From: Flaveria trinervia
Lineage: Eukaryota; Streptophyta; Magnoliopsida; Asterales; Asteraceae
NCBI GenBank assembly: GCA_025506515.1
Contig: CM046451.1
Span: forward strand, 50,013,645-50,077,644
Direction of reading: 5' to 3'
DNA length: 64,000 bases
In this document: positions 11,539-23,022 of the stretch, one piece after another
Layout: the number at the start of each line of letters is the position of its first letter
Numbering within the stretch: position 1 is the first letter of the stretch
Program-made: the position numbers and the translations under genes
The notes under the pieces: model-generated
What the model was told of the DNA's origin: nothing
What the model saw: only the letters and a program-made list of their open reading frames with translations
Databases searched by the model: none

Positions 11539-14292
11539 TTAGTTACATTTGGAAACCCAAGCCTTACTTGTCTTGGGCTCACAAAGAGAAACAGAAGGTA
11601 ATACAATAGTAATAGATCCTATGGTTGTACTAGAAGGATCTTGAGCTGCTGTTGATGGAGAATTTTTAGTCACTTGGTCTTTCTTAGACTTCCATACCAC
11701 CTTTGGAGTCTTGGACTTGACCTTCAAAACTTTGGAAGCTTTTGGGACTTCGGAAGTTTTGATGACTGATCCTTTGGAAGATTCTGCAGACACTGCAGCA
11801 GACTTCAATGCTTCGGAAGAATTCATTTCTTCTGAGACCAACTTCTCTTCCGAATGTAATTTTCCACTTGCCTTCTTCTTAGATTTGGAGCTTCCGAAGG
11901 AAACAGATTTTCCTGTTGAAGCTTGAATCTTCTTGGAACTCTTTGAAGTCTTTGTCTAGGTCATATGGACAGTACCTTTAGGATTGTATGGACAATCCTT
12001 AGCAATGTGAGTGGTACTTTCACATATGACACACACCATTTTCTTCTTCACAAGAGTCTTCTATTGGGAACAAGACTGTCTTTGGTCACATCCCTTCTCC
12101 ACCTTCATCTTTACAGATGCTGAGACAGTCCTTTTGGGCTGGGAACTGTTCTTGGAGTTTGATGGTCCACGTTGTGCAATAGTGGTACATAGCAGATCGG
12201 TCTTCTTCTTGTTACTGAGATGATTTGAACACGAACCAGCACTCTTAGCAGAAGAGTTTTGGTTGATGTCTTCAGTCTTTACTACTTCAAACCCTATAGA
12301 GATGAAACGTGTTTCTGCTTAGAGTCAAAAGTATCCTTGATCTTTTGAGCCATCCTTGCTTTTCTTTTGCTCTTTCTGATCAAGTTCTTTCTTATTGACT
12401 TGGTCATCACAGTCTTCTTCTTCTCCTCAGAAGGATAGTGGCCATTCTTAGAATCCTCCTCTTCACTCTTTTCAGACGAATACTTCACTCTTCTCAGAGC
12501 AATTCTTCATTATCTCTTCTTCATCCTCTTCACTCATAGGATCTATGAGAGGAAGCTCATCTTCACAAGTTCCACACCTAGGAGATCTTACAAACAAGAT
12601 TGTGTGTGGAGGAGCTATCTCATTATATCCCAGTCCCTGCCTATTTTGATAACACACCTTGTTGTGCAGGGATGAGGATATCATGTTCTTGAAGGTCTCT
12701 TCTTCAAGAACACTCTTTTATGCCTTGGCTTTGCTGATCACAAGCTCATCCTAGCACTTAGTCAGCTTGGTTATGAGATCTTTGATTTGAGTCCTAAAAT
12801 CTGTGTGCTCATGTTTTAGAATTGAAATGGTTTTCTCTAAGTTCTCTATCTTCAGTGTATGATCATTTTCAAACTTTCTGAAATCAGAGTTTAAAATGTT
12901 TAAGGACTCAAGATCAGATCTCATCTCCAAGTTATAGGACCTGTATCTATTAACTTTAGCAATGCATTTAGGAGTACAGAGATGTTCCAATACCTTGGCT
13001 TCATCATGATCTACCATTAGTGCTTGGTTTGGAGAAGCATCTTCCACCAGAAAGCTCCAGTCAAAGCCTCCTTCTTCAACAGCAATAGCAGCCTGCTGCG
13101 TTGGCTTCTTATTTTGGGGAGCTTTGTCAGTATAGTTGGGTATGGATTGTGTTTGGCCACCACTTGTTTTAGGTGCCTTACACGCTCTGACAAAGTGACC
13201 CATCAAGTTACAGTTGTAACACTTGACTTTGCCTTTGTCCAGGCCAAACTTTCCACTGGTTGCATTGCTTGGAACTTCCTTCCAGCCCTCTTGTAAAACT
13301 TCTTGGCTCTGTGAGTAAGAAGAGCCATCTGCTGGACTATTTCCATGTATTCCAGATCATCTAGATGATATATTCCAGGTCTTCAAAAGTGAAAAGAGAG
13401 TTGCCACAGCTTTCATCAAAAGACACAAAAGCTTGAGAAGAGCTTGTCTTTTGGAATGGGCTTTCTTGAGTGTAGTTCTCCTTTGGTGTCTCTGGGAAGG
13501 TGATGAAAGGACCCTTTGATGAGTTGTCAGGGTAGCATATGAGATGATGTTGGGGTTCTATGCTATCCCTTTCAACCACATGTAGGGCTGAACCCATTTG
13601 ATTATTGGAGTTGCCAGATGAACCTGCATGTTCATGTTCATCTTCATCTGGTAGCCACTGAGAATCCTATATAACTCTGTCAGAGTAAGAGTTTTGAGAT
13701 TTTCAGTCTTCTTTATCACCACACAGTAGTGTGTCCACTGCCTAGGAAGTGAGGACATGAACTTCCATACAATGTCTCTGTTCTCAAGAGGAACTCCTCC
13801 ATCCATAAGGGTATCCACAATCTCAACATACTTGAAGTATTGGTGAGTCATGGTTTCACCTGTTTTGAAGGTGAAGTTTTCAAACTGCTGCTTCAGGAGA
13901 TCCTTCTTGTTCTCCTTGGCTTCAGAAGAACCCTCATACATCAGTTTCTGTGCATCCCATAACTGCTTAGCCGTTTTGCACTTCTTGAAACCTCTGTGCA
14001 CAGAGTTTGGAAGGGCAATTTGAAGGGCTGTCATGGCTTTTCTATCAATCTCTAATCTCTTCCTATCTTCATCAGAGTAGTTAACCACATCCTTGGGGAT
14101 CATAACAGCACTAGTAGCAGATGGGGTGCTAGGTATGAAAGGTCCATTCTTAATAGACTCCCACATTCTTGAGTCTAGAGACCTAATGAAACCTTCCATT
14201 CTCAGGCACCAGGTATCAAAGTCATCAAGAGTGATCAGTGGGGACTTGTTCATGGTTCCAGTTTCCATATCAGCCTTGGAAATGGCTGCCAT
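11539..14292 (-). pseudogene. C1 gag
   Basis: It starts at the ATG 14292-14290 (MAAISKADMETGTMNKSPL). The first 230 residues form a plant Copia gag domain (WCLRMEGFIRSLDSRMW, KTAKQLWDAQKLMYEGS, FENFTFKTGETMT). A CCHC knuckle C-YN-C-NLMG-H-FVRA-C lies near 13240-13195 with all metal ligands intact. A coiled-coil segment (NLEKTISILKHEH, about 12830) and a Ser/Lys-rich tail that contains the family LTR motif in frame (11700-11905) follow. Stops and frameshifts near 13560, 13360, 12700 and 12290 break it. Confidence 0.85.
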
Positions 14293-14362
14293 TTGAAAAG
14301 TTTAGTATTTGTGTGTGTGAGGGATCTTAAGATGGTGAGATCTTATATCAAGAGCCTGAAAA

Positions 14363-14374
14363 GATCTGATACCA
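14363..14374 (-). other. C1 primer binding site
   Basis: Minus strand TGGTATCAGATC lies two bases from the inner end of the 5' LTR and matches the initiator tRNA-Met consensus TGGTATCAGAGC with one change. Confidence 0.85.
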
Positions 14375-14376
14375 AA

Positions 14377-15172
14377 TGCAGGACCGGTGAAGGGGGTCAC
14401 TTACAACACAACAACACAAAGAGGAGATTAACCAAACTTAATCAAATAGTGAACTAGATTAACCATAATATATGATACTAAGAACACAAGTAATAAGTAA
14501 GAGACAGAACAAGAGAACACAAGTGTTTGGTTTTCAAGGATGCAGTATATTGCTTTCTCAAGTTCTTACAAGTGTTACAAAGCATAAAGGAAAGATACAA
14601 GAACAAGAAATACTTATATTATATCCTATAGCTGGCCATACTATGAAAGCTAGTTGGATACAATTGACTAGACACAAACAAAATCAATTGTAGAGTCAAA
14701 AGGCAGATTGCCTTTTGACTAGTGACTATGACATGCCATAGCTCACATCCTTATCTATTACAAAAAGGATAAAGTACATGAAGTAGAAAGTTACAGACTC
14801 AAGACCTCCATGTACAGTTACCAAAAGCATGGACCTTTTCACCAACTCATGTAAGTTGGTGACTTTATAGAGTTATAGTGGAAAGGGGTCTAGCTTTATG
14901 GAAAAGTATATCAGATAAGCATGTGTTAAAAGTCTTCGGAAGAAATCTGTCTTCATGAATGAAGCTTCGGAAGAATTTGTCTCTAAGGCTTCAGAAGACT
15001 TCATCTTTGGCTTCGGAAGATATTGGTCTTGGCTTCGGAAGATTTTACACTTAGAATATTTTCTGTTGCATGTGTAAAACTTCCTAAGCATTCTTCTGCA
15101 ATGCACTTGTGCAGCATGCAGAATAGACTTTGGATGTTTGGGTTGCATCAACCTCTTCATACATTCTTTACA
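14377..15172 (-). repeat. 5' LTR of C1
   Basis: The 796-bp partner of 3812-4607 has TG...CA termini. The CTTCGGAAG array lies at about 14930-15045 and the GTCAAAAGGCA hairpin at 14695-14719. No canonical TATA box is obvious just after the array, unlike the other families here. Confidence 0.9.
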
Positions 15173-15353
15173 TGTAGCACTTCTTGTTGTCAAATACAAC
15201 TTTAAATCCTTTATCACAAATCTGGGAGACTAAAAGTAAGTTGTGTTGTAGTTGTTGAATGTAGTTAACCTTCTCAAACTTTACTTTCTCATTTCCCACT
15301 TCGCCTTGTGCAGTGATGTAACCCCCTTTGTTCCCAAAAATGAAACATGTCCA
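15173..15353 (-). pseudogene. D protease C-terminal fragment
   Basis: The minus strand reads FGNKGGYITAQGEVGNEKV, KFEKVNYIQQLQHNLLLVSQ and ICDKGFKVVFDNKKCYM. This is the segment between protease and integrase in A2 (32430-32190). It continues upstream at 56561 and downstream at 3811 once C1 and B are removed, and it is the key bridge showing that these distant pieces are one element. Confidence 0.85.
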
Positions 15354-15881
15354 TGTTGGTCCATGTGATCGTATTACTGTGCAAATTAAGAATCGTTCAA
15401 TATCCACAAATATACTGAACAACAATAATAAAGAGGATTGAACACAATAAGAACTCATTCATAATAAGACAATGATCATGATAATCATTACATAAAGCAC
15501 AAGGATAATTCTATGTATTAACAGCTTTGTAATGGTAACTTGCAACAATAATAATCGATTAGGGTTTTGCAAGCTTGCCTACAATGAGAAGAAACAAAAG
15601 AATATATAGCAGTCTATAGTTTCACAGACAGTTTGCTGTAAGCGAAACTGTACTGTCGAAACTATAGTTTCGCCAGGCAAACAAAACAGCTGACTGTGAG
15701 CGAAACTAAACTAAAGTTTCGCCAGGCAAACAAAACAAGCAAACTATAGTTTCGCTCATAGTTTCATTGTACAACAAAAATACAAAAACAAAATACAATT
15801 AAAGGAAACTAACAAAAGACCTATTACAATCAAAAGTAAATAATCTAAACTAAGGTGAGTCCAACCTATACATGATCTTTA
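15354..15881 (-). repeat. 3' LTR of B (B1) with GTTTCGC array
   Basis: The 528-bp LTR starts TGTTGGTCCATG on the plus strand. It ends CTTTA where the 5' LTR copy at 56560 ends CTTCA, so the canonical TG start is TA in this copy. The U3 array of GTTTCGC/GCGAAAC motifs spans about 15618-15770, and a TATA-like GCTATATATT lies directly downstream at 15601-15610. The polypurine tract (CCTAGGGGGAGTAT in element sense) is at 15882-15895. Confidence 0.87.
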
Positions 15882-15962
15882 ATACTCCCCCTAGGTTGGA
15901 ACTCACCATCTTCACTCGGCTTGATTAGTCTCTTTAGCTCCGGTGACCTTTGTTGCCATAGA

Positions 15963-16448
15963 TTAATCCTCAGCATCTCCTGCAACAGCTCCCTCTGAAG
16001 CTTCAGCACATGATTCTTTACAGTTACCTCCTACATCACTAGCTCCTTCGGGATGAGCACTAGCCCTCTCAAACTGCTTGGCCAAATCTTGAATGTCCAT
16101 GTTAAGGTGATCTTGGGCCCTTACTCTCTCGGCTAACTTCTTCACCTCTACCCTCACCCCTCTGATCTTGTTTGCTACATTCATAAGAGACTAGCTTCTT
16201 TTCGAGTCTCTTCCCCAGCCCCAGCCTTTATGTGATTCTCACACAACACTAGTAAATCTTTGTCGCAGAAACTGAACAACTCCATAGGATCGAAAACTTT
16301 AAATTCTTTGAAATTCTTCACTCTAATCACCGCTTCCCCAGTGTTATTATCATAAAACCATTTCTCAAAATCCTGTAGCTATTGGGGAAGGGGATCAGAA
16401 AATCCCACCCTGTTCACAGTCTTTGGCGGTTTAACTCTCAAAACAATT
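15963..16448 (-). pseudogene. B ORF3 C-terminal part
   Basis: The frame continues from 36566 across the A composite. It encodes IVLRVKPPKTVNRVGFSDPL, then WFYDNNTGEAVIRVKNFKEF and KVFDPMELFSF, then a charged helical segment (MNVANKIRGVRVEVKKLAERV) and stops at 15965-15963 after a Ser/Ala/Glu-rich tail. The W-x-YD...GEA...VFDPM-L signature is shared with family A. Short breaks and an in-frame TAG near 16385 make it non-functional. Confidence 0.78.
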
Positions 16449-17167
16449 TGTTAGGGACCGTGTACTGGACGATGTACTAACTGATTAACATGTATACCGA
16501 ACCAAATAGTGCAGAATCCTATTTGATTGGCGATCCAATCAGTTAGAACGCACGTAGAAACAATTACGTATTGAATCTAACGTTAAGAATCGATTAGGAA
16601 TCGATCTATTGCGATCTATGAACTTGGAGTGTGATCTTAGAGGTCTCTGGATGGCTAGGGTACGTTTGGAGTCGAAGTGTGTATGATGCTTGCGTATTTC
16701 CACGAATTAGGTGGTATTTATAGGTTAGGGTTACTCATTCGTACGACTAAACCATTTGCATGGTTCATTCATGCGATTGAGCCATGCGGTTGATCTATTC
16801 GTACGACTGAGTGTTCAGTCGTGCCACTAAGTTAGTCGCATGAAGTTGTTCAGGCGTATGGACTATTTTGGCGCATGGACACTTAGTCACATGGCCATTC
16901 GGACGCATGACCAATGTTGGGGCGCATGGTCCAGTCGGACGCATGAGAACTTCACTTAACCAAGTTTGAATGTATTCATTATTATAACATTATGCATATC
17001 AATTCAAACAATCACAAACCTATATAATCTAGTCAATATGTGTTACACAGCTCATCAATGAAATATTAAACTTTATAAATCACAACCAAACACTCTCATT
17101 TTATTAATTACCCAAGCATTACATAAGTGTAAGACATTCAAGACATATTACTTGATATGTATCAACA
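16449..17167 (-). repeat. LTR A1 (3' LTR of outer family-A element)
   Basis: The 719-bp LTR runs on the plus strand from TGTTAGGG to GTATCAACA. The palindromic TCGTACGACTGA-type array lies at about 16738-16950, with the TATA box CCTATAAATACC at 16713-16724 immediately downstream in element sense. The array also carries GGCGCATGGAC units. The inner flank 17168-17182 is the AAGGGGGAGTT polypurine tract. It is nearly identical to LTR A2. Confidence 0.93.
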
Positions 17168-18632
17168 AACTCCCCCTTGGACCTAGATCTATCTATCGTC
17201 TTACCTTCTTCATAACCTCCTCATACTTCTTGTACTTCTCCTCTCTTGTGACTCTTGCATGTATTTTAAATGCAAAGCAAGTCATATCACATTTTGGAAT
17301 TGGAGGGCTTGTCATAGAATAGTGGCCACTTGTATAGAGTGTAGACGTCGTCAGCTGACAAGTTCGTAAGCCACATCGGGTCGAATACCCTGATAGCATC
17401 CATTCTTCCCTCTTTGTTCAGAACTATGAAAGCTTCCCCTATTCTCCAATCATAGTACCATCATTTGAAATGAGGAGTGAGGTCCTATGGCATCTCCGTA
17501 GAGGGATCTTTGACATTGTTCGTGGAGGACTCCACTTCAGCATTATCTTTGGCTTTCTAGTTATGGGATCAACTTCAGAACATCTGATATACCTCGTAGG
17601 TTGTTGAGGTTTGAAGTTGACCCACCTGGTGCGGTACTCTTTCTTCAAAGCAACCTCAAACCAGCCTGACATCTTTCTCGGGTCAGCATATAACAGCTTC
17701 AGTTTAGCCAGCTGGTTGAGCTCAAAACCAGGTAGAGACTTTAGATCATGCGGGAATCTAAAGTACTCAATACTTCTCTCTCTCTTCACCGCATATACAT
17801 TAAGATCATCAAAATGGGCCCATGTGATAATCTTGCCTGACACCTTGTGATGTTTCTTCACATTGTAGAGCTTGTGTAGACATTCTGTTTAGGAGCAGCG
17901 TGTTGGGCTCGGATCTCCTCAAAACAAGCAGCCCATTCAGCCTTTTTGATATCAACATCAGTGTTTGAGGCTTGGGCTTGTTCTTCAACCTTCTTGGACT
18001 CTTGCTCCATCTTATCTAATATCTCAAATGTATCACCGACCAGGGAGTCACCCAAATTGGGACCACATTTCCCTCTTTGTCAGCGTACTCGGGATAGTGC
18101 TCTGCAATGACGTCCTCGATCTCTATCTCATCAATGTCGTTCAGCTCATCGTCACTGGTTTCTACCAACGTTGGAGCGTCCTTGACAATCTCATCAGGAT
18201 TGAGCTTGAACATTTCTGCAATTTGCTCGTCAGAGAGATTGTGAATGATCTCTCCTTCTTTAGGAGTGTACATCACCGATCTCCTAACTATACCCTGCAG
18301 ATGAAGAATCATCGTGAGCTGAGTCTTGATCTGTTGGAGGGGAGCAACATCATGTTCATCCCTCTAAAAGTTTGGATATGCTTGATTTATACATGTAACG
18401 CAACAATCATTATTTAATAATCAAGACAGACATACCACAATTAAATATAACATTCATTACAATAATGAGATAAAAGATTCGAATACATATGATTTAATAA
18501 AGTAGATAACTAAATATTACTGTTATCCTGTATCCTCTGCTCTTCTGCTACCGGGGCGGATGTGGAGGCACCCTGATCTTGAGTCCTTTTGGTCCTCCGT
18601 TCGCTTACAGATGTGGCACCCGCAGCAGAAGA

Positions 18633-18740
18633 ATCATCTTCATCATCATCAACATCTACATCAGTATCACCCTCGTGATCATCACCATCATCATCATCAT
18701 CATCACTCTCTTCATCATCATCATCATCATCATCATTGTC
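18633..18740. repeat. (ATC)n trinucleotide repeat coding a poly-Asp tract
   Basis: Plus-strand CAT/ATC runs are read on the minus strand as Asp codons within A1 ORF3. The A2 copy lacks this region. A hydrophilic acidic linker is the likely role. Confidence 0.8.
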
Positions 18741-19086
18741 TCTGTCTCCTTCTCCGATCTTCAAGGGCTCTTCTTTGGATCCTTTAAGCTTTAGCAAGAT
18801 AGTCTTGTCTGTAGCCTCTAGCTCCTCAATCTTCTTGGCATGTTGCTCCTGGAGCTAAGACATGTGCTGAGCCTGTTGATCAGTCAATCGAGCCTGCTGA
18901 TAAATCTGCTGAGATTATGCAGCAGTACGGTCTACTAACTGACGAATCTGTGCAGTTTTCTCATCATCAACCACTAATAGACACATCACCATACTGTTCA
19001 GTGCTGACAGCTGTTCCTCTACCCCAAAGGGAGGTAGAGGTGATCCAGATGTATATGGAGAGGAGGATGATGGTGCAGCTAGATGG

Positions 19087-19250
19087 CTAATGGTGGTGGT
19101 GGCGGCAGTGGTGAAGATTGGGGGTAATATAGATGAAGGTGGTGGTGGTGCGGGTGTGGTAGTAGTGGTGGTAGGTGGAGTGGTGGTAGTGGACGGAGTA
19201 GTGGTGGTAGTGGAGTGGTGGTAGTGGTGGTAGTAGAGGTGGTGGTTATG
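19087..19250. repeat. (GGT/GTA)n low-complexity tract in A1 ORF3
   Basis: Repeats of GTGGTG and GTAGTG on the plus strand encode a Thr/Pro/His-rich tract on the minus strand between the N-terminal domain and the acidic linker of ORF3. It is probably replication-slippage expansion. Confidence 0.75.
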
Positions 19251-20481
19251 TAGGTCAGTCTTCTCTTCTTCTTCTTCAAGCCATGGGGCTGAGCCATCCT
19301 TTTCTTCCTCGATCCCTTTAAGGTGGATTCTCCCCCTGGAACACAGCTTGGCTGATCGGGAGCAAAGGTAGGTTCCGTGTCAGTCTCTCTCGATCTACCA
19401 GGGTGTTCACCAACCGCCCGGAGCCCTCGCTCTGTGGCAACCACCTTGCTGGCAACAGTCCAAGTGAAGGGCTCCACATCTGTATCCTCCTCCTCATCAG
19501 GTTGGAAATCCTGATGGAATCCAACATCCTCAGTCTCTCTGTGGGTGGGTGCCGAGATGCGATATCAGCTGTGGGGGCCCTTGGTTGAGTGGGCCCAGCA
19601 TCTCCACCATCACCGCTGTCGTCATCATCGGAGTCATCCTCCGGGAGCTCTAACTGCTCAACATCAGAGTCACTGCCGTCGTGACGCCACTTTCTTCATG
19701 ATGGCGCCACATAGTCTTCACGGGCCAGATGCCCAAACAGTCGCCTCACAGGGGTTTCACCTGCTTTCCCCTGTAAACTTTCATCAGACCCAAGGTGGTA
19801 TCATCCATCACCTCGAGTGCTACTGCATCCTCCTTCTCCTTTGGCAACAAGGGAACTTTTGGTCTATGATCATTTGTATGAATCGAGGGTACATACAAAA
19901 TCCCTCCTTGCCCTTTCCCTCTATGTTCTCCACCAGGTAGGTGAAGATCATCCTGGAGAAGCTAAACGGATGGTTCAGCACCAACGCCACATAAGCTTTC
20001 TATATCTGATCAGACAACTCGTCAAACCCCCCTTCCATGAGGCTATGCACTTGAGCAGCACATGGGCTAGGTACTTAAACTGAGGACACAGGTTGCTTTT
20101 GTTGAGCACACCTGAGTTGATGTCCCCAGAGTACTTGGCCCGCAGAAAACAGCCTCGTACGGTCAGTGGATGTAGACGGGTAGGGCAATCAGCATCATCC
20201 CCGAGCTCTAACACTGTCCTGAGATCATCCTTAGTGATCTCTATGGGCTAACAAAAACAAAACTCCTGATCCGTGGGGATCTAAAGTCCTGTCAACAACT
20301 GCGCCTTTCCAGAAGGCCTGCTGAATCGAGCGATAAGGTATGCACGGATTCGAGATGGCTCGGAAGATCCTCGATCTCCGTAGGAAAGTAATAATGCCCA
20401 GAAGTCAGTTGCGTTCCTGGATGTCAGATCCAGATGAGCACAGATGTTATGCTTGGTGCTCATAGTCTGACGACTAGCCAT

Positions 20482-21450
20482 CTGTTTCAATGAATATAAA
20501 CGTTAGTGTCAGTCAATAAGTAAGGAACTTAATCATTTGAATATGAAATTCTCTGTTCTGTCGTGCGAATGATAATGTGCGACTGAGATCAAGTCATGCG
20601 AATGACCTCATACGTATGACTTAACATGCGACTAAGCTCATACGTATGTTGTCTCATGCGATTACTCTAGTCGTGCGACTGGACTCATACACATGGTTTA
20701 GCTGTGCGATTTGGCCATTCGCACCTTTTAGTCGTGCGACTGAAGATCATCAGATTGCCCATTCGCATGACAGACTGACTGTTCAATTCAAAATCAATTT
20801 TTGACCAATCTTTAATGTTAAACGTCATGGTTTGGCTCATTAGACTCGCAATTCACTGACAAAACGCATTATAACATTTAATTGCACAATGGACTTAGTT
20901 TTATTAGTTTATTTGTCAATGTAAGTCACGGTTTCTTTTAGGGCTCATCTCAATCGATTTTGTGCTTAAATTGATGGATATTTTCATGGATTGCACTGCA
21001 TTATACCTGTATAGTCAATAGAAATCGTTAGTACACAAGAAACAATGGTCTTGAGAGCTCAAACAAAAATCGGGCAGAGTAACGGTATGTTCGTGCGATG
21101 TAGAGGCGATTAGGGAGTGATGACCGACTGCGACCGACTCCCCCTCTATTTATACTAGGGTTCTCTTCAGTCGTGCGACTGAGTCCAGTCGCATAGTTGT
21201 TTTGTGAGACTGAAGATCAGTCGTGCAACTAGCACAATCGGTCACCTCCAGTCATGCGACTAGAAGTCAGTCGTGCAACTGGGTCATTCGTTCACCTTCA
21301 TCCATGCAGTTAGCACTTCCTGATAGTCCAATCGCATATATGTCCCATACGTGTGGGTTAATAGTGCGATTGAGCACATTCGTATCTTCCAATCGTATGA
21401 CTGGTCCATACTCATGGTCCAGTCGTGTGAATGAATCATACTCATGGTGT
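20482..21450 (-). promoter_or_regulatory. A1 internal promoter, leader exon and predicted intron for ORF3
   Basis: In element sense the order is: motif array (TCAGTCGTGCGACTGA type) 21450-21165; AACCCTAGTATAAATAGAGG with the TATA box at 21155-21146; a leader exon; a 5' splice site CAG/GTATAA with the intron starting at 21006; a second motif array 20775-20560; a branch-like CACTAACG at 20508-20501; a T-rich tract and AACAG/ ending at 20482; then the ORF3 ATG. Predicted intron length is 525 nt. The TATA context matches the LTR promoter. A2 and B have the same order. Confidence 0.55.
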
Positions 21451-21514
21451 TTGACTTTATGACCATTTTTCATTGAAACCCTTTTTAAACTTTTGATTTT
21501 AACATTATGAACAT

Positions 21515-21649
21515 ATGATCATCTCAGACATGATCATTTTAATTTGAAAAACTTTTGACCGCCTCAGATGTGATCCTTTTAAAATACTTTGTGACCTCAG
21601 ACGTGACCCATTTTTATTGAAAGCACATGTGGTCACCTTAGACGTGACC
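21515..21649 (-). other. A1 tandem stem-loops with CTCAGAC loop
   Basis: Four repeat units about 40 bp apart share CTCAGAC or a close variant. The first has 7-bp arms ATGATCA/TGATCAT (21515-21537). The fourth has 6-bp arms GGTCAC/GTGACC around CTTAGAC (21631-21649). The middle two have imperfect arms. The element RNA would carry the complementary loop GTCTGAG. Confidence 0.6.
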
Positions 21650-22228
21650 TTTTAGATGATAAGGTTCTCTATCAACTTCCATGACATAGTCCGATATTAA
21701 ACAAACTGATATTGACAAACTTTATACAGAAATAAAACTAAAACTTAAAACTAAGACATGTTTTTGTGTTTTTGTGAGGGTTAAATCCTAAGATGTAAAT
21801 CTAAAGAATTATTTTTCTGAAAAAAAAAAGCTTCAATTCATTTAAACCATACATGGACCAATTCAATTTGGAATCATACAGGATATTCAAATCATTCGGG
21901 ACAAGTTATCTAACACCTTTGATGCTCGATTATTGTTTTTCATCTGGAGTCATTTAGCAAATTTAGGAATCATACTAGTACTATTAGGTCCACACACTGA
22001 TTTGAACTTTTAAGAATTGTAGCCACAATGATTGTCAGTATACTTGTCCTCTTAAATCCATACACAAACTTTCAACACAGATTGGTGATGGTTTAAGGTT
22101 TATTTATTTCAACAAGCATTTGTGGATCCCACACATATATGGTAATCACATTCCTCAGGAGATTTTTGAGCGGTATCAGGGTAGTATTCAAGAAGAAACT
22201 ATTCTTAGAACTTTCAAAGAGAAGCCAA

Positions 22229-22345
22229 GCCTCAGGTCAGTGCCACCGCACAGCAGAGAGGCGGCAAACAACAATGAATTCTAGAATATATAGGTTATGC
22301 TTATCCTTAGGTAAGTGCCACCGCAAAACAGAGAGGCACATAACC
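22229..22345 (-). other. A1 two nested stem-loops with CACC loop
   Basis: In the first unit, outer arms GCCTC/GAGGC (22229-22233, 22258-22262) enclose inner arms GTGC/GCAC around the loop CACC (22240-22251). A second, slightly decayed unit follows at about 22307-22340. Homologous units are in A2 (28269-28376) and, with different but complementary arms, in B (39808-39939). Confidence 0.6.
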
Positions 22346-23022
22346 TATCTTCTTGTTTGAGCAATTTCATTCTTTTTACACAGATCTCACCAACAACATA
22401 GGTTATCAGTTTGATTGTATTTGCATTTTTTATGTGCTTTTGCTCATGCTTTGGTCTTACGCACACATTCGTGGCGTTTATTTTGCTCGTCACCCCTTAT
22501 TGGAATCCTGTTGATTGTGTTACCAGGGATAAGTTGTTACCCACAGCTAGTCAAACATTTTAGTTTAATCTTGAGATCACCAATAAGGTCTAGTCATCTA
22601 TTGTAGCAACCTGTAGGTCTACTTTCTTTGTGTTATCTTGGTAGTAGCTAGTTTGTCTATCATATTTCCTTTTATATTGCTCAGACTATACAGACTTATA
22701 CTTGAGCTTTGCATCTTTTTCAATTTAAAATTTTGAAGTCCCAAATAGTTTTCTCCTATGTTCTATCATATTCCAAATATTGAATCGGTATCACACATAC
22801 GATCTTATTTTTATCAGCTACCTCTCCTCCTCACTCGTTTTTTTTTACTTTTTATTATACTGTCCAAACCTATTCTCCCCCTAAAATTTTAAAACCACAA
22901 TGGAGTAGCGTTTTAGGATTTTAATAGGCAAAACAATAAGACCAATTTAATTAACCAACTTAAAATTAAGCAAATATATTAAAAAATTGAAAAATAAAAG
23001 TAAATTTACACGACACATCGGA

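Larger units (their letters stand above)
3812..15172 (-). mobile_element. Element C1: complete SIRE-like Copia element
   Basis: Two LTRs of about 796 bp flank gag, protease, integrase, RT, RNase H and ORF3 on the minus strand. The flanks are TGTAA (3807-3811) and TGTAG (15173-15177), a 5-bp target duplication with one mismatch. The LTRs differ at roughly 6-8% of sites by eye, so it is not a recent insertion. It is the same family as C2 (41026-53360) in opposite orientation. It sits between protease and integrase of element D. Confidence 0.9.
17183..20481 (-). pseudogene. A1 ORF3 (post-pol third ORF)
   Basis: The likely start is ATG 20481-20479 (MASRQTMSTKHNICAHLDL), directly after a predicted splice acceptor. 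In order it holds the N-terminal domain (CFLRAKYSGDINSGV, PQFKYLAHVLLKCIASWKGG, MYPRFIQM near 19900), a Pro/Thr-rich low-complexity stretch coded by GTG/GTA repeats (19080-19250), a run of aspartates (18640-18740) and a conserved C-terminus (VRRSVMYTPKEGEIIHNLSDEQI, HFDDLNVYAVKRE, WFEVALKKEYRTRWVNF, RVFDPMWLTNLSADDVYTLY). Several frameshifts and stops break it. There is no signal peptide or membrane helix. Confidence 0.75.
21451..22990 (-). other. A1 pol-ORF3 non-coding region
   Basis: About 1.5 kb lacks a coding frame and is AT-rich. It holds two groups of stem-loops listed separately (21515-21649 and 22229-22345). The A2 counterpart is 27500-29007 at roughly 90-93% identity. No ORF is conserved between the two copies, and I see no further motif in the rest. 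Confidence 0.7.

Noticed and set aside
16738..16950. CRISPR-like array of short repeats and spacers
   Set aside because: Units are degenerate, unevenly spaced and alternate in orientation, and they lie in the U3 of a plant LTR with TATA box and TG...CA ends. There are no cas-like genes; the genome is eukaryotic.
18560..18794. Histidine-rich plus-strand ORFs
   Set aside because: They are the antisense reading of the (ATC)n repeat that encodes poly-Asp in A1 ORF3.
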